Shown: positions 47,905 through 59,932, counted from the first letter of the stretch. The stretch is DNA of 64,000 bases from Adiantum capillus-veneris (GCA_014529385.2 CM043964.1:102754087-102818086), one strand, 5' to 3'. Numbers and translations: made by a program. Notes: a model not told the origin generated them from the sequence alone.

Positions 47905-48820
47905 TATTTTGGAAAAATTTTGACAAAGTCTCCCCTGTAAACTGAGCTCTAGGAACCAAAAGATAGCTCAAAAACAATCATAAATGGATGACCAGTGAAA
48001 AATCTGAAAATATCTGTAATATGCTATCCTGTAAGCATACACTATCTCCTGTCTGGGCGATGACAGAACCTGTAACTGTCTCAAGACTGAACCCTGAACA
48101 ATGCCTCAACGGTCTGACGCATAATATGCAATCCAGTGTCTACACAAAGTCATACATCCTATGGGATAAAAGTCGCCGAAGACGATGCGTGTAGAGGGGA
48201 ACTCCAGCAACCTAATCCACCTCACACTGGGTAACCCAACCCCCAGTGCTCGGTTTCAAAAAACCTCACACACGACTCTCACAGATGGCTCAACAAACTG
48301 TCCAGAACTAGCATACATCCTACAATAGACCAATCACTGTCCTATGACCGCTGCGGCGATCTGTCTGCTAGCGTGACTCACAACTAGCAGACCCACAATC
48401 ACAGTACATCAATCTGCAATACATGCCAGTGGTGTCAAGCCGTTGTATGGCCACACCTCCCCTGGAACATGGCAAGCACAAGAAGTAGCAATGCAGACTA
48501 CAATATATATATCTGATGATATATATGTGTACCTGGTCTATAGATGATGCTTTGAAGACGAATAATGACCGATATCGATGCCGACCACCTCCTGCTTGCC
48601 AATCTACACAAGACGGATTCTTTGCGGGGCTGAAATCTATCTTCTGCTGTAGTGCTTAGAATGAAATTATGAGGGTATAAACGACTTCGAAAGGGGGGTA
48701 AAACCGCAGGTCACTTGCTGGAAATGCTCCCGAAACGCCGAGTGTGAAATTTCGAGCTCCGGATCCAAAATCTGCTTGAAAAGTGCACGCGCTCGATTAC
48801 ACAAATACGCACTGCACCTC

Positions 48821-48832
48821 GCTCTGGTACCA
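48821..48832 (-). other. Primer binding site, copia element 3
   Basis: The minus strand reads TGGTACCAGAGC, two bases inside the 5' LTR, one base away from the initiator-Met consensus TGGTATCAGAGC. Confidence 0.88.
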
Positions 48833-48834
48833 AT

Positions 48835-49061
48835 TGAAGTCGCGGAGCGGAGCGTGGATCGACTCAAACACACACACACAGATGCACAGAGAGCTTACAC
48901 AGTACACAGTACGCAGAGAACTCTGTTTGAAGGGTTATCTCCCAAAACCTTTATTATCCACAAAAGTATAAGTGAGTATATACAAAGAGTTAGTAATAAG
49001 TGAGTTAGGCGGGCGGGTGGCCATATCCGTATAAGAGGCCACTTGGGCTTTAATCCCAACA
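48835..49061 (-). repeat. 5' LTR of copia element 3
   Basis: Starts TGAAGTCGCGG and ends ATCCCAACA on the plus strand. It has a shorter CA tract than the left copy. GTAAG follows, as before the left LTR. Confidence 0.96.
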
Positions 49062-51546
49062 GTAAGTAGAAAATTTATATATTTGTAGTGATTTTTAGAC
49101 AGGTACACGTCCATAGAGCCACTCAATCAAGAGTGAGCGAGTTTGCCAAGATTTTGGCATTACATGTAGACCATTTTGTGGATTTTTTTACTGAGACACT
49201 GTGTGTTTGGTCTTTATGCAATTTGGTAAGACTTTTTTGAGTTTTTGCTTTGTTTCCTGGGGGAAACTCTGTCGGTTTTTTTCCAAGATTTATCACCATG
49301 GTTTATGCATATCTACAATTTTCTCTCCGATGGTTTAATGGTCAAGGTAGACTCCCACTTTGACAGTGATCGAGTGTTCACTCTCACTTTTGAAAGGTTT
49401 TGTGAGTTTAGAGACAGTTTGGTGTTCTTATATCCACTATGGCAGGAGTGAGCATTTGCGTATGCTTGTGTGGCTATAGTACATACAGTCATAGGTTTCA
49501 CAGGTTTTTGCAAATTTTTGCAGGGAGTTTCTCTTGTGGGATGAATTTTGAGCTAGTTTGCTCTCTACTTGCATATATGGTTATGCGCTTTATGCTCAAT
49601 TGAGCAGTTTGTCCTAGATTATATGCTTACAGATAGAAAATTGTGGAGTTGGTTTTATGCATATGTAAGCACCAATTTTGATGTGTTTGATCATGCTTTT
49701 GATGATTGTGTAGTGGTCAAGTTACCTCCTACTTTGTTGCCAGTTTGGCATGGTTTATGGTTGAGATTGTAATTGAGGTTTTGCTCAATTTACAGAGAAA
49801 TCTCTACCAGATTTTTCCAGATTTCTTTCCATACTTTGGTTCTTAGCCATTCACTTATGGATGCAGACATGTGTGACAATGAGAGACGTCAGTATCGTTC
49901 TTGCCGATACTTATGATGTTAGCATTATGGTCACACAGGGCACATTAGGTGCCATTGTTTCAGACGCATGAGATAGCAGCAAAGATCTATGCATGGTGCA
50001 TATGAGGTTTTGACACATGCTAGAGCAGTGGCTTCATATGCCAATGACAGTGATGTCACATTTTCCTTTAGCATTCCTCCTGATTACATGTGTTTGAGTA
50101 GTGACACTTCTCCACATTAGTTGCTAAGGTAAGGATGCATTTTTCCATGTCACACCACATCGTGACTGGTTTAGCATCTTCTCTAGTGGGAGTTTTGGTT
50201 GTCTACACTTGGCCAATGGTTTGGCATTTGACATAGAGGGTGCTGGAGATGTTTTTTTGTCTTTGCTTAGTGTAGCATCATACACGCTACGCCATGTGTG
50301 CTATGTTCCTCAACTGAGAAAGAGCTTGATCTCAATGAGACAATTAGAAAACTTTGGTTGTCAGATACTGCATAGAGAGTAGTTATTCTAGACGCATTGC
50401 AGCTCACTAGTGATTTCCAGAGGAGTCCGCAACGGTGTATTATATCCAATGCATGTGTCTGAGGTTTGAGACGACGTAGTCTCAATTTTGTTGTTGGCAT
50501 GCTTTGAGTGAGAGACGAGACATGTCTCTTTTGCAAGTGAGATCCACCATGCTCATGGGACAGAGCATTTAGTTGTGCCAAACGTGCCAATAGACTCTAT
50601 CAGGACATAGATAGAGCGACAATGCTCTAGTGAGACACATCAGGTGTTGTCAGAATTTGTGTAGACACAGGTAGAGCAGGTCTGCTCCCTAGAGACACAG
50701 ATAGAGATGACAAATATGGAGTTTTTTTATATGCTCATGTTAGAGGCTGATGAGTTGGTACCAGGAAAAACAGTTTTGCCTATGGGTGAGAGGGATGTAG
50801 CTTCCCCAATGTCGGTGTTGACACATCCATACATGATGGATAGTCTTGATGATGTAGTGATTGCAAATAGAGCATTTAGTTGTGCAAGACGTGCCAATAG
50901 ACTCTATCAAGACAGAGATAGAGCGACAGTGCTCTAGTGAGACACATCAGGTGTTGCTAGACTTTGTTTAGGTAGAGGTAGAGCATACTAGAGACACATA
51001 TAGAGATGATAGATATGGAGTTTTTTGATACATGTTAGAGGCTGATGAGTTGATACCAAGACAAACAATTTTTCCTATGGGTGAGAGGGATGTAGCTCCC
51101 CCAATGTCGGTGTTGACACATCCATACGTGATGGATAGTCTTGATGATGCAGTGATTGCAAATAGCTGATAGCTTAGAAGAGGTGAGTACATCTAGGTTT
51201 GTGTCATTCAGGCGTCTCATGTTCGACTTGTTAGTGTCAAGGACCAATCTAGCAGCCACAGTGGGAGCATTGGCACCAGGGGTTGTCGGTCGTGCGATGG
51301 ATGACACTAGCATGATGCATAGTGGAGTTTTGCAGACCATATAGAGTTGTCTGCAGGATCTACACACAGGCTCTAGCATGGGTACACACACTTGCCTACC
51401 ATCAGAGCCGATACGACTGCGTGTAGATTGATAGAGTGAGCCAATGCGCATAGGTTGAGAGAGTCTCTCACCTAGTTTCTTGTACATACTACTAGTTTAG
51501 CTAGTAGGTATCACTTATCAACACATCACCTTTAAGTAGGAGATTG
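49062..51546 (+). pseudogene. Older plus-strand copia remnant: gag, protease and pre-integrase
   Basis: Fragmentary copia coding sequence on the plus strand. A zinc-knuckle-like stretch (GHTGHIRCHCF) lies near 49940, a protease trace near 50100-50135 in shifted frames, and a clear protease to pre-integrase segment at 50135-50380 (WFSIFSSGSFGCLHLANGL, IEGAGDVFLSLLSVASYTLR, CYVPQLRKSLISMRQLENF). Integrase, RT and RNase H are not readable. A roughly 300-bp tandem duplication at 50563-51165 occupies the place where they should be. The remnant ends with a purine tract (AAGTAGGAGAT) at the LTR at 51547. The 5' half is interrupted at 49061 by copia element 3. Confidence 0.75.
50563..51165. repeat. 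Two-copy tandem duplication of about 300 bp
   Basis: First unit 50563 to about 50869, second about 50871-51165. They share AGCATTTAGTTGTGC at their starts and GTGATTGCAAATAG at their ends, with small indels and substitutions between. Confidence 0.85.
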
Positions 51547-51807
51547 TTGGGGTAAAGGTGTTGCACCTTTGCCTCGGTGTCCGACCGCCCATCCACCATG
51601 TGTACCTGCCCTTATTCATTATACATATATGAATAAGGAGCACCTCTCTCACTACTTCCTGAGGCTGCTCCACCCACACATAGTCTCATGCTTCTCCCCT
51701 TCCCCGCATGCACCACACCGCGCACGCACACACACATCCACATACACGTACACGCGTACTCACAGACTCCAAAGGTACCGGCTATCAAAATCCTTGGATC
51801 GACTTCA
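51547..51807 (+). repeat. 3' LTR of the older plus-strand copia
   Basis: Starts TGTTGGGGTAAAGG directly after a purine tract and probably ends TCGACTTCA near 51807. The end is approximate, because homology to the coiled-coil family resumes around 51808-51820. It contains a CA/CG-rich stretch at 51720-51760. Its 5' partner is not found in the window. Confidence 0.6.
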
Positions 51808-51919
51808 TCTTGGAAAAGTCCAATGGTGTGATGCCAATTAACTCACCCAATATCTATCCAGCAAACCATCTTCTTGTCAGGTGCCTTCTTCCTCTTGGAT
51901 GGTGCATGGGATGCCTTAC
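51808..51919 (-). pseudogene. Coiled-coil family copy 2, C-terminal end
   Basis: The minus strand reads KASHAPSKRKKAPDKK and then a YWV-like stretch, matching the end of copy 1 (SEAPDRRRARGSG, YWVV) in position and character. It joins the part right of the CACTA-ended element (53251 onward) when 51920-53250 is removed. Nucleotide similarity to 26110-26170 (ACCCAATATC and neighbours) supports this. Confidence 0.6.
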
Positions 51920-53250
51920 CACTAGAATGGTAACCTAACAGGACATAAAAGTGTCCTTTCAGGGTTTTGGGAAAAATTTCCAAAACTATAGTAGATCCAC
52001 TCATTTTGAAAAATCCTTTCATGAGCTTATAGTTCAATAACTACTACATATGGAAAAAATGATAAACTTGTAATTTTTCTCATCCCTTGGTCACTACAAG
52101 CCTCCAAAGTTGATGGACCAGTGCATTTGCCCAAAACAACAATTTCTTATGGTTGATCGCATATAAATAAGAGTGGGGATTTTTGTAGGACATGAGATAA
52201 AATGCCCCGTTAACTTCAATGGGTTGGTGACCAAAACATATGGTTGCTTTTACCTTACTATTTTTTTTTTGGGAAAAAAAAATAGGTACAAAAAAATTGC
52301 ATTTTTGCCATTCTGCGGACCTATCATCAAAGTTTCTATAGTCACACTCAATACAAATACTATATACATGTTTTCTTAGTTCCCTTTGGGCCTTTGGATT
52401 CAAAAGGAGCCGTGGAGCATCTCAAAAGGATAATGGATCTCTTACAATTGGACCCTTGGGGGCAATGATAAAGTGCTAAATACAACAAACATGAAAAAAC
52501 TGGGTTTAGCATTATGACCTTTAGAAACCCATAGAAACTACTCAATATCTAGCCAATTTTGTAGTTTATGATTAGATATGGTTACTACCTACAAAATACA
52601 CACAATTGGCCTAAGAAACTAGCAATATTGAGAAAGTTATACTTGCTACTCTAAAATGTATCGTATTCTTCAACAATCAAAAAACTCAACCATCATCATA
52701 TACTATGCTATATAGCATCTTAGGTCCCCCAAAACTCAAGGAAGATTATCTTTATGTTATACATTACACTCTCACAATCAAAATTAAATTTGGATATCAA
52801 GAAAGCCACCAAAAAAATCATAAAAGTGCTAATTTTGGCCAAAAAACAGGATTATGCAATTCTTGCAAATTGGTCATAACTTTCAATTTTAACACTTAGC
52901 TCTCCCTACAAGCATCAAAACATGTTGAGAACTATGAAGGCCTAACCTCTAGCCATCTAAACCTCACAAACATGAAGTTTAGAGTGATATAGTTGCAAAA
53001 AATTGAAAAAAAGCCAAAAACATTTTTTCACACAGTTTAGGTTAAAAAATGTTGTGCAAGAGTAAGGTTAATGGTGAGATCGATACTTCAAAAAAAATGC
53101 TAAGTTTTTTTCAGCTCATAAGGCAACTTTGTGGATATATAGCACCTAGATATTCATTTTCATACTCTTCAAATAATTCAAGCAAAATGGTCACTTAACA
53201 GGACACAAAAGTGTCCAACGACATAAAAGTGTCCTGTTACCATTCTAGTG
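51920..53250. mobile_element. Non-autonomous CACTA-ended element, copy 2 (1331 bp)
   Basis: Terminal inverted repeats CACTAGAATGGTAAC...GTTACCATTCTAGTG are near perfect. Flanks are TTAC (51916-51919) and TTAG (53251-53254). Subterminal GGACATAAAAGTGTCC-type motifs lie at 51941-51956, 53201-53216 and 53219-53234. Interior similarity to copy 1 runs throughout, with many substitutions. No transposase is visible; the open frames are AT-rich and not shared intact. It interrupts the coiled-coil family sequence, and excision of the element plus one target copy restores the reading frame there. Confidence 0.9.
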
Positions 53251-54255
53251 TTAGAAGTAGTGGGTCCAACATTTCCCTTTTGAATCAGTTTGAATAATGC
53301 CTCTTGCTATAGCTCGTCCTTCCTCATCGTCACATTTCCACTTCATAGGGTGTGTCAGGGCATCCAAAGTCTTAATGTCAGCATCATAGAGAGTGCGTTT
53401 GCCTCTTGTTAGATGAATTCTAGCCAGTTTGTGACAATAGGAGGCATTATGCATCCATCCTTGAGGTAATGGCTAGTTGCACTTGATGTGGGCCTCAAAC
53501 AAGATCTTAGCCATTTCTCTAAATTGAGGTTCACAACTTGCCTTACTAGCCAGTTCCTTCTCTAGAATTTTACAGGCCTCAATTGTGAGCTGTAATAGTT
53601 GATTTGTGATTTGAATGAGCCATTTGATCTGGATTTTCCAATGGCCCATTAATACCTGAAATGTGCGAAGATCATCTTGTAGCTCACTAGCCACAGTCTT
53701 TTGTAATGCATCTTTCACTACTCAATTCCATGCTAGCCATTCCATGGTTGCCTCCTCATATCATGTTTGTGTCTACTATCTTAGATGTTTCTTTTGGTCT
53801 ACTGGCTCAATGTGAGGTGAATAAGGAGCTACAAAGGAGCAAGGTAACTCATCTTCTTTGACTAGAATGGCATAGAGCAAAGCTGGAGAGTCAAGAAAAA
53901 ATTCCAAGAAATTCAACAATGTCTAATTCTCTTGCTATATCATTTTCTTGGTAAGTTTGACCAAGTGAAATAGACTCTTCAGTGATGTGCCTCTTGTTCT
54001 TTGAGAGTCATTATGGTCATGGGTCCTCTACTGCTAGCCTCATTGGGTTCTAACAAGTCCTTGACCCTGAGATCTAGAACTCCTCTAGTAGTTTGAATTT
54101 TTATAAGTACCTCCTTCAATTGCCACCCGATCTCCATCATACATTGGTATGCATGCTTATTGCCCAACATCATTTCCACTTGAAGCCCAAGTGACTCAAG
54201 GTCTACTGTGGTTAAGTTGTATCCTTTGGATGTACTGGTTTTTCCATTACTAGTG
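53251..54255 (-). pseudogene. Coiled-coil family copy 2, central and C-terminal part
   Basis: Matches copy 1 block by block. VDLESLGLQVEMMLGN aligns with IELEILLGNM, then a QLKEVLIKIQ block (54350-53979); HWKIQIKWLIQITNQLLQLT aligns with WKIQLKGLTKITNHLLQLT (53718-53473); CHKLARIHLTRGKRTLYD aligns with CHKLARSRLTKDRRMLYD (53454-53251). A TAG at about 53472 and several shifts break it. At 54255 the match stops at the LTR of element 4 and resumes at 62210. Confidence 0.7.
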
Positions 54256-54403
54256 ACGAGCGCAAAGCGCGACACAGACCCCGACGACCTCAAAACGCTA
54301 GGAGCCGATGCACGCCGAGCCAGCCATGGTGAAATGAACAGGAGCACCACCTAGCTTTGAGTGGCTAGTGGACGCGGACAATGGTGATTTGAAGTAATAC
54401 AAA

Positions 54404-54503
<100 letters not shown>

Positions 54504-55483
54504 ATAATGATGCAGGTGATGAAAAGACCTCGGGGTGTGAGGGAAAATTGTTTTAATGCAATATTTACAACAAACTTATTTTTGGCGAGGTGGCAACCAT
54601 GGTGATAGAGAGATAGAGAGAGATAGTGAGCCTAATAGTGCGTTCTCTAGAGATGACTCATAGACACGAAGGTTTCTACTAGCGTGAGTGTGTGGCAATC
54701 ATTGGAGTAAAGGTGTAGACATGGCTTCCTCACATAGTGCTAATTCCCAAAATGCTACACTAAATGCAAGGTGGTGGGTCCTAGATGGTTGACCCTTGCT
54801 TTGTCCTAGGAGAATTTAAAAAATGAAAACTCCTAGGTGGGCCTTTGTGACCATCACCTAGAGAGAGGTGACAATTTACAATTGGTTTTTTTACAAGATT
54901 TTGGCTTGAAATTGGAAAAATAATGACAACCTATGGATATTACTGCAAAGATACATTGTGGAGGAGATGCCAACAAACGGAGGGCCTTGCTGTTGCGTTG
55001 ATGTAGTGTGTTCGCCAGTTTTGGGGCCGCCGACCAGGGCATGCCTTTGGCGTCTTTTCTTGTTTCGGTGTTGGCATCACGTGAGTCGACCATTTTCTTT
55101 TCTTTGGCATCGATGTCAATTATTCGTTTTTTTATTTATGTTTCTTGTGTGCGTATATGCATGTGTGTACTGTGTGTATAGCTGAGTGTGTATATATGTG
55201 AGTGCATGAGTGTGAGTATGTGCGTTTTATGCGTGTCGATACTTGTATGTGTGTATTTGTGTGTGTGCGTGCATATATATATATATATATATATGGGGCT
55301 GTGTGTGTGTATGTGGGTGAGTGTGCTCGGAAAGAGTGTGTGTGGGGGGGAATGAGAGAGAGAGGGGGGGGGGGGGGGTGATAATTTTGTTATATATATG
55401 TATGTATAATATATATGTTTTCTTAATGTGCTGGCGATGGCGACATAGACGTGGGGGGGGGGAGCCGAGAGGAGAGGAGGGAG

Positions 55484-55488
<5 letters not shown>

Positions 55489-55578
<90 letters not shown>
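55489..55578. repeat. (AG)n microsatellite
   Basis: AG tract of about 90 bp in the left LTR. No tract of this length is seen at the matching place of the right LTR (61060-61720), which has G and GA clusters instead. Confidence 0.95.
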
Positions 55579-55581
<3 letters not shown>

Positions 55582-56071
55582 AGAAAAAACCAGAGGTAGC
55601 TTGTTTTATGCACCCATTGGGCTGGGTGACACAGAAGCAAGGTAAGAGAGAGATGGTGGGTTGGTGGAGCAGAGCAGGAGAGAGAGAGAGAGAGACCTCT
55701 ATCCTCTAGTGATAATGGAGGGGGGTGTGGCCAAATTGGTGGTAGCCCGCTAGTGGAAGAAGTATAGAGGGGGTTTGTGAATGTCAAAAGCAATGTTTTT
55801 ATCTATTTTTCCGGTTTTGTGCTCCTCCCCGATTGGAGTTGGTTCTTGCTGCCGCGGTTTCAAAAACCGGTCGTCAATAGTGGATAGTGACACGCCATGG
55901 CCAGGGGTGCCTTCAGAGCTGGGCCCCATGGGACGTGGCAGGGAGGGAAGAGAGAGAATTCGTGGCTCACTAATTGATCGGGGAATTGTTGAGCCCTCTT
56001 GTGGTGTTGCCATGCTTCGGGTAGAGGAAAGATAAACCTTTTTTTTCTTGATTTCCAAAAACCAGCTATCA

Positions 56072-57365
56072 TTAGCCCTCCCCTTTTGGCTAGAGGCATT
56101 CATGCTTCTAGCTCTTCTTTTGATTCTTCTTCAGTTGATGTGTAGGAGCCGTTATTGAGTTGCCTTCTAAACTAGCCATTCCATTTGGCCATTGGTGAGA
56201 TTTTTCGGATATTCATGAATTTGTAACAGGTCCAGATGATAGCCTATTCCTTGGAATAGTGTGGGCTGACTAAATGGGAAGCCCATGGCTTCCAAACTTT
56301 ATGCTAGTGTCCTCCTGGATCCCAAGTGAAGAATAGCATCATTATTTGCAATGTCTGAACAGTAAAATTTGCATGCCAAATGGGACCAAGTTTGTAAGTT
56401 GTAACCATAAGCAGCAAGAGGAGAAATGAGTATCTTGACTCATGCAAAGGTAGAACTGAAAATTATGATTCCCAAGAGTGTGCCAAGAATCACCATATAT
56501 GGCCGCCTTGTTGGTGTGGTGAGCTCCAGCTGTCTTCAAAATCTTGCTTACTGACTCGAAAACTAGTAAGCATATCATGCTCCTCTTGGGTGTGCTCAAA
56601 CATGTCAGGTGTCTTTTTTGATGTTGATAGTAAGCCACATGCCTTGTGGCTTAAATACAAGCGTAATCCACTTACCTCTCTCCAAAGAGAGGATGCACTA
56701 TTTGTAAAAAATTGCACCAAATTGGGAATAAGGCCTTCATTCTTGCATTATATCAGCCATTTGTCTATCCATGGCTCCTTAGCTTTTATCTCCATGCTGA
56801 TCTTACCTCTATATGTTCTAGTGGTTAACCATAAACATAGGTTTGATGCACCCCATGCAAACACAATGCTGCGTGGTGGAGGAGTTTGGAACATCCTTAA
56901 AAGGTTGGCAACATGTTGATCATAAAACTTACTTTGAACACCCTCACATAAACTGGAGGCATTAGCCATATCCAAGTTTATAACACCTTTCAGTAGACTA
57001 GAGGCATTACCCATCTCCAAGTCTATGACACTACACAATAAAGTCTTGCTCGATTGCCAAGCATCTGGAACAATATCCAACTCCAAATATTCATTCATAC
57101 TTACCTCTTCATTATGGTCCTTTGGTGAGACTTACTTGATGCAGGATGCCTTTAGCTTGCTACACTATTCTTGGTCCATGCTGGTGCACAGGCTTCTGTT
57201 TTCAAAGCCCTCCCCTTTGCTTGATATGTTGTCCATCTTCTACAAAGCCTTGCTAGCAGGCTGGTCTTCCTCATCTCTTGTATCTTCCATGCTCTTTGCA
57301 TTTCTCTTACTCTGATGAGGCTTGATAAACACTTTACACCTTCTTACACTTACTGCCCAATGCTG
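56072..57365 (-). other. Unknown interior of element 4 where pol is expected
   Basis: No protease, RT, RNase H or integrase motif on either strand. The minus strand does hold protein-like stretches in several frames, e.g. SSLLKGVINLDMANASSLCE with a nearby similar repeat (56748-57098), VSGLRLYLSHKACGLLS (56490-56720) and SWHTLGNHNFQFYLCM (56342-56638), with stops between. It could be captured host sequence or a decayed unknown domain. Pairs such as DLEMGNASSLL and DMANASSLC suggest a short internal duplication. Confidence 0.5.
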
Positions 57366-58600
57366 TCAATTGATCGCTTTGGTGTCTATTTCATCCAAGG
57401 TTAGAGATGTACTAACATTTGCAGCATGATTTTCTTGACTTAGCTCCCTCACTCGGGTAGCATCTTTTGATTCTTTAACCTCTTGCTCCACTGCTTCAGT
57501 ACTTTGAACAAACTCCTCGCTTGATCCTTCTTCTGTTATCTTCATCTTGACCTCTTTTGCAAGACCAATGAAACTTAATGTGCGACTGCCAATTGGTGGT
57601 GGGCGTAGGATGAGTGTAAGTGGTGATTGTGGAGGTGGTTGCATTGGTGGCTGTAGAACTTGAACCGGTGACACTGGCTGTGATTGCACGGTTGGTGGTG
57701 AAATTTGAACAAGTGGGATTGGTTGCCTTGGGTGGTGGTGGCCTCGGCCTTGGTAGAGAAATCTGATTTTGCCTTCCTCCTCTACTGAAGTTCTACCTTT
57801 TAGGATGAGGGTAGTAATACATGCCATGGCCGTCTTCCCCACAATTGTAGCAGTAGTACTCCTGGTTTTGCCTATGTTTTCCTCTCCCTTGCTCTAGATT
57901 TTTGACAGGTGCATACCCTTGATGCACCAGGTGCACGGATAAACTTTCAACCTGAGTAGTGATGCGACTCAATAGGTATTGTTGTTCTTCTGATGCCTCT
58001 TGTGGTTGGATTCTATGAGAAACTATTGCAGTCACTGGGGTTAGTCAGACTGAGCTTGATTCCTCTGACTCGTTGACTCTTGCTTGCATGTGCAGCTTCT
58101 TGTCTTTAAGGTGGGCTACTTCCATTGCCAACTCATACGTTGCAGGGAACCTCCCCTTCACCTTCTCTTTAAGCGGCAAACCTCGGCCAACAATGAAACA
58201 GTCCTTCTTTAGGAAATTAGGCGCTCCTTCACCTTCCTCCAGTGAGGCAACCAATGGCTCCCACAAATACACAAACTTGGATTTGTAAGTGGAATACTCT
58301 AGCAGACCTCCCTGCTTTAACGCTATCAGCAGCTACCATAACTTTTATGAGGTTGTGCTTCCACCAAACCTCTTTACAAAGGCAACACGTAGTACATCCG
58401 GTACATTCTTGGTAGCTTGGGGCAAAGCATTGTACCAAGACTTTGGCCTCTACTTTCATTAGTAGAGGAAAAATTCGTAGCTGTAAGGCATCGTCATCCT
58501 TGTTGGAAACTAGACAAGCGATGTCAAAGTCATCCAAAAAATCGATGGTGATGTCTTCTCCCTTCTTTCCACTAAATGTGGGAAAAGAGACACTTGCCAT
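57366..58600 (-). pseudogene. Gag of element 4
   Basis: Starts MASVSFPTFSGKKGEDITID, like Ty3 gag N-termini. LRIFPLLMKVEAKVLVQCF is a gag-domain block; a frame change follows near 58270, then FVIGRGLPLKEK-like sequence and YELAMEVAHLKDKKLHMQ. The CCHC knuckle is CYNCGEDGHGMYYY, with Tyr in place of the last Cys (57793-58035). After another shift a Pro/Gln-rich tail (57366-57842) ends LDEIDTKAIN. At least two frameshifts make it non-functional. No protease follows. Confidence 0.7.
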
Positions 58601-59018
58601 GGTAGTAACTCAATGAGCAAGAAATTACAAACTTTTTTTTTCATAAATGACATCAGCGGCTCATAGCGGCTTTCTTACACGGTTGGGTGGATAGATTTAA
58701 AACATGATAAAAACGGATCGCAAAGTTAGAACGAAATAAATATGCTTACATTAAAAGAGTGCTAGTAATCCAGGAGGGGTAAGATGATGGAATGTGGGGA
58801 TCTAAGGATTTCATCAAGCATCTCTGCTCCGAACAAGAAAAAAATCTTTTCCTGGTAGAATATCTTTCTATCAATATATACATTTACATGCATGTGTTGC
58901 AAGAAACGGAAAGGAAAGACTTCTGGCCTATTGTTATTATCCATGTCGGGTGTAGGGAACTGATTAATAGAGTTTCATACCTTAAGTGCTGACAAGGTGG
59001 CACCTTCACCACATGCCT

Positions 59019-59581
59019 CTACCTTCTGTTGAAGTTCGCACAATCCTCCACATTAGCTTCAAAACTGACTAGGCGAGAAGAGTCTACCTCAATCGGCTTT
59101 CCATTCTGCATGCGACGACGGAATTTGGGTGGTTGGATTTCACTTAACTCTCTAGGCCTAGGGAGAGCGTAGGCCCACTCGCGTCCACCAAATGCTTTAG
59201 GCTTTGTAGCTTGGACTTTGTGGTTGATGTAGTTGACGACTCTTCTTGGACCATTAGAGAGAAACACTTGGTGCTACACAAAATTTGATTGACATAAGAG
59301 TGCTGCGGTTTCTAAAAGCAAGACTCATGGTTCTTTCTTCACTTCCTTTGTCGGCACTCACTGACAGAATGCTTTGGTCGACAATAGTGACAACATTTTG
59401 TAGTCCTCCAGCTTGATGTTCTTGATTTGTGATTAGCACAAGCAATGCAAGATGGGGAGCTTACCTCTTGGATATTGATGACACTACAACCTGGCAGTAG
59501 CACCTCGACGAAGGCGGTCAGTGCTTCTTCAGTCTCCTCCTCTGTTCTGCAATTGGAGAATTCTTTTAGCCATTTGTCCAT
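59019..59581 (-). pseudogene. Leader ORF of element 4 with zinc-knuckle-like motif
   Basis: Lies between the primer site and gag on the coding strand. It begins MDKWLKEFSNCRTEEETEEA, then CCHYCRPKHSVSEC (C-x2-C-x3-H-x4-C, one residue short of the standard knuckle) near residues 64-77. A stop at 59339 and a shift follow, and similar coding sequence continues (59267-59019: RRVVNYINHKVQATKPKAF). No domain is recognised beyond the knuckle. It is unrelated by eye to the leader ORF of element 1. Confidence 0.5.
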
Positions 59582-59635
59582 GATTGATGATGTGTGTTGT
59601 TTTCAGTATTATAAGCTGGAGGTTTCCAAGAATCC

Positions 59636-59653
59636 TCCTCAGTGGGGGCACCA
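59636..59653 (-). other. Primer binding site, element 4
   Basis: The minus strand reads TGGTGCCCCCACTGAGG about five bases inside the right LTR. It starts with the expected TGG. The tRNA is not assigned. Confidence 0.65.
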
Positions 59654-59803
59654 AATTATGAGTGCAAAGCGCGACATGGACCCTGACAGCCTCAAAACAC
59701 CGGGAGCCGATGCACGCCGAGCCGGCCCACGATGAAATGAACAGGGGCACCACCTAGCTTTGAGCGGCTAGGATGCGGACAACGGTGATTTGAAGTAATA
59801 TAA

Positions 59804-59932
<129 letters not shown>

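Larger units (their letters stand above)
43501..49061 (-). mobile_element. Ty1/copia LTR retrotransposon, element 3 (Tork/Tnt1-like)
   Basis: Complete architecture on the minus strand: short LTRs (233 and 227 bp), primer site, gag, protease, integrase, RT, RNase H and polypurine tract. A perfect 5-bp target duplication, GTAAG, lies at 43496-43500 and 49062-49066. The LTRs differ at about nine positions by hand count plus CA-tract length. Only three lesions are seen in the polyprotein: TAA at 46039, TGA at 44176, and one extra A in a run at 44058-44061. All catalytic motifs are present. RT and RNase H wording is close to the Tork/Tnt1 group. It split an older plus-strand copia. Confidence 0.97.

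Noticed and set aside
55227-55793. 188-codon minus-strand frame
   Set aside because: Runs through AG, GT and AT microsatellites; Ser-Leu and His-Thr repeats only.
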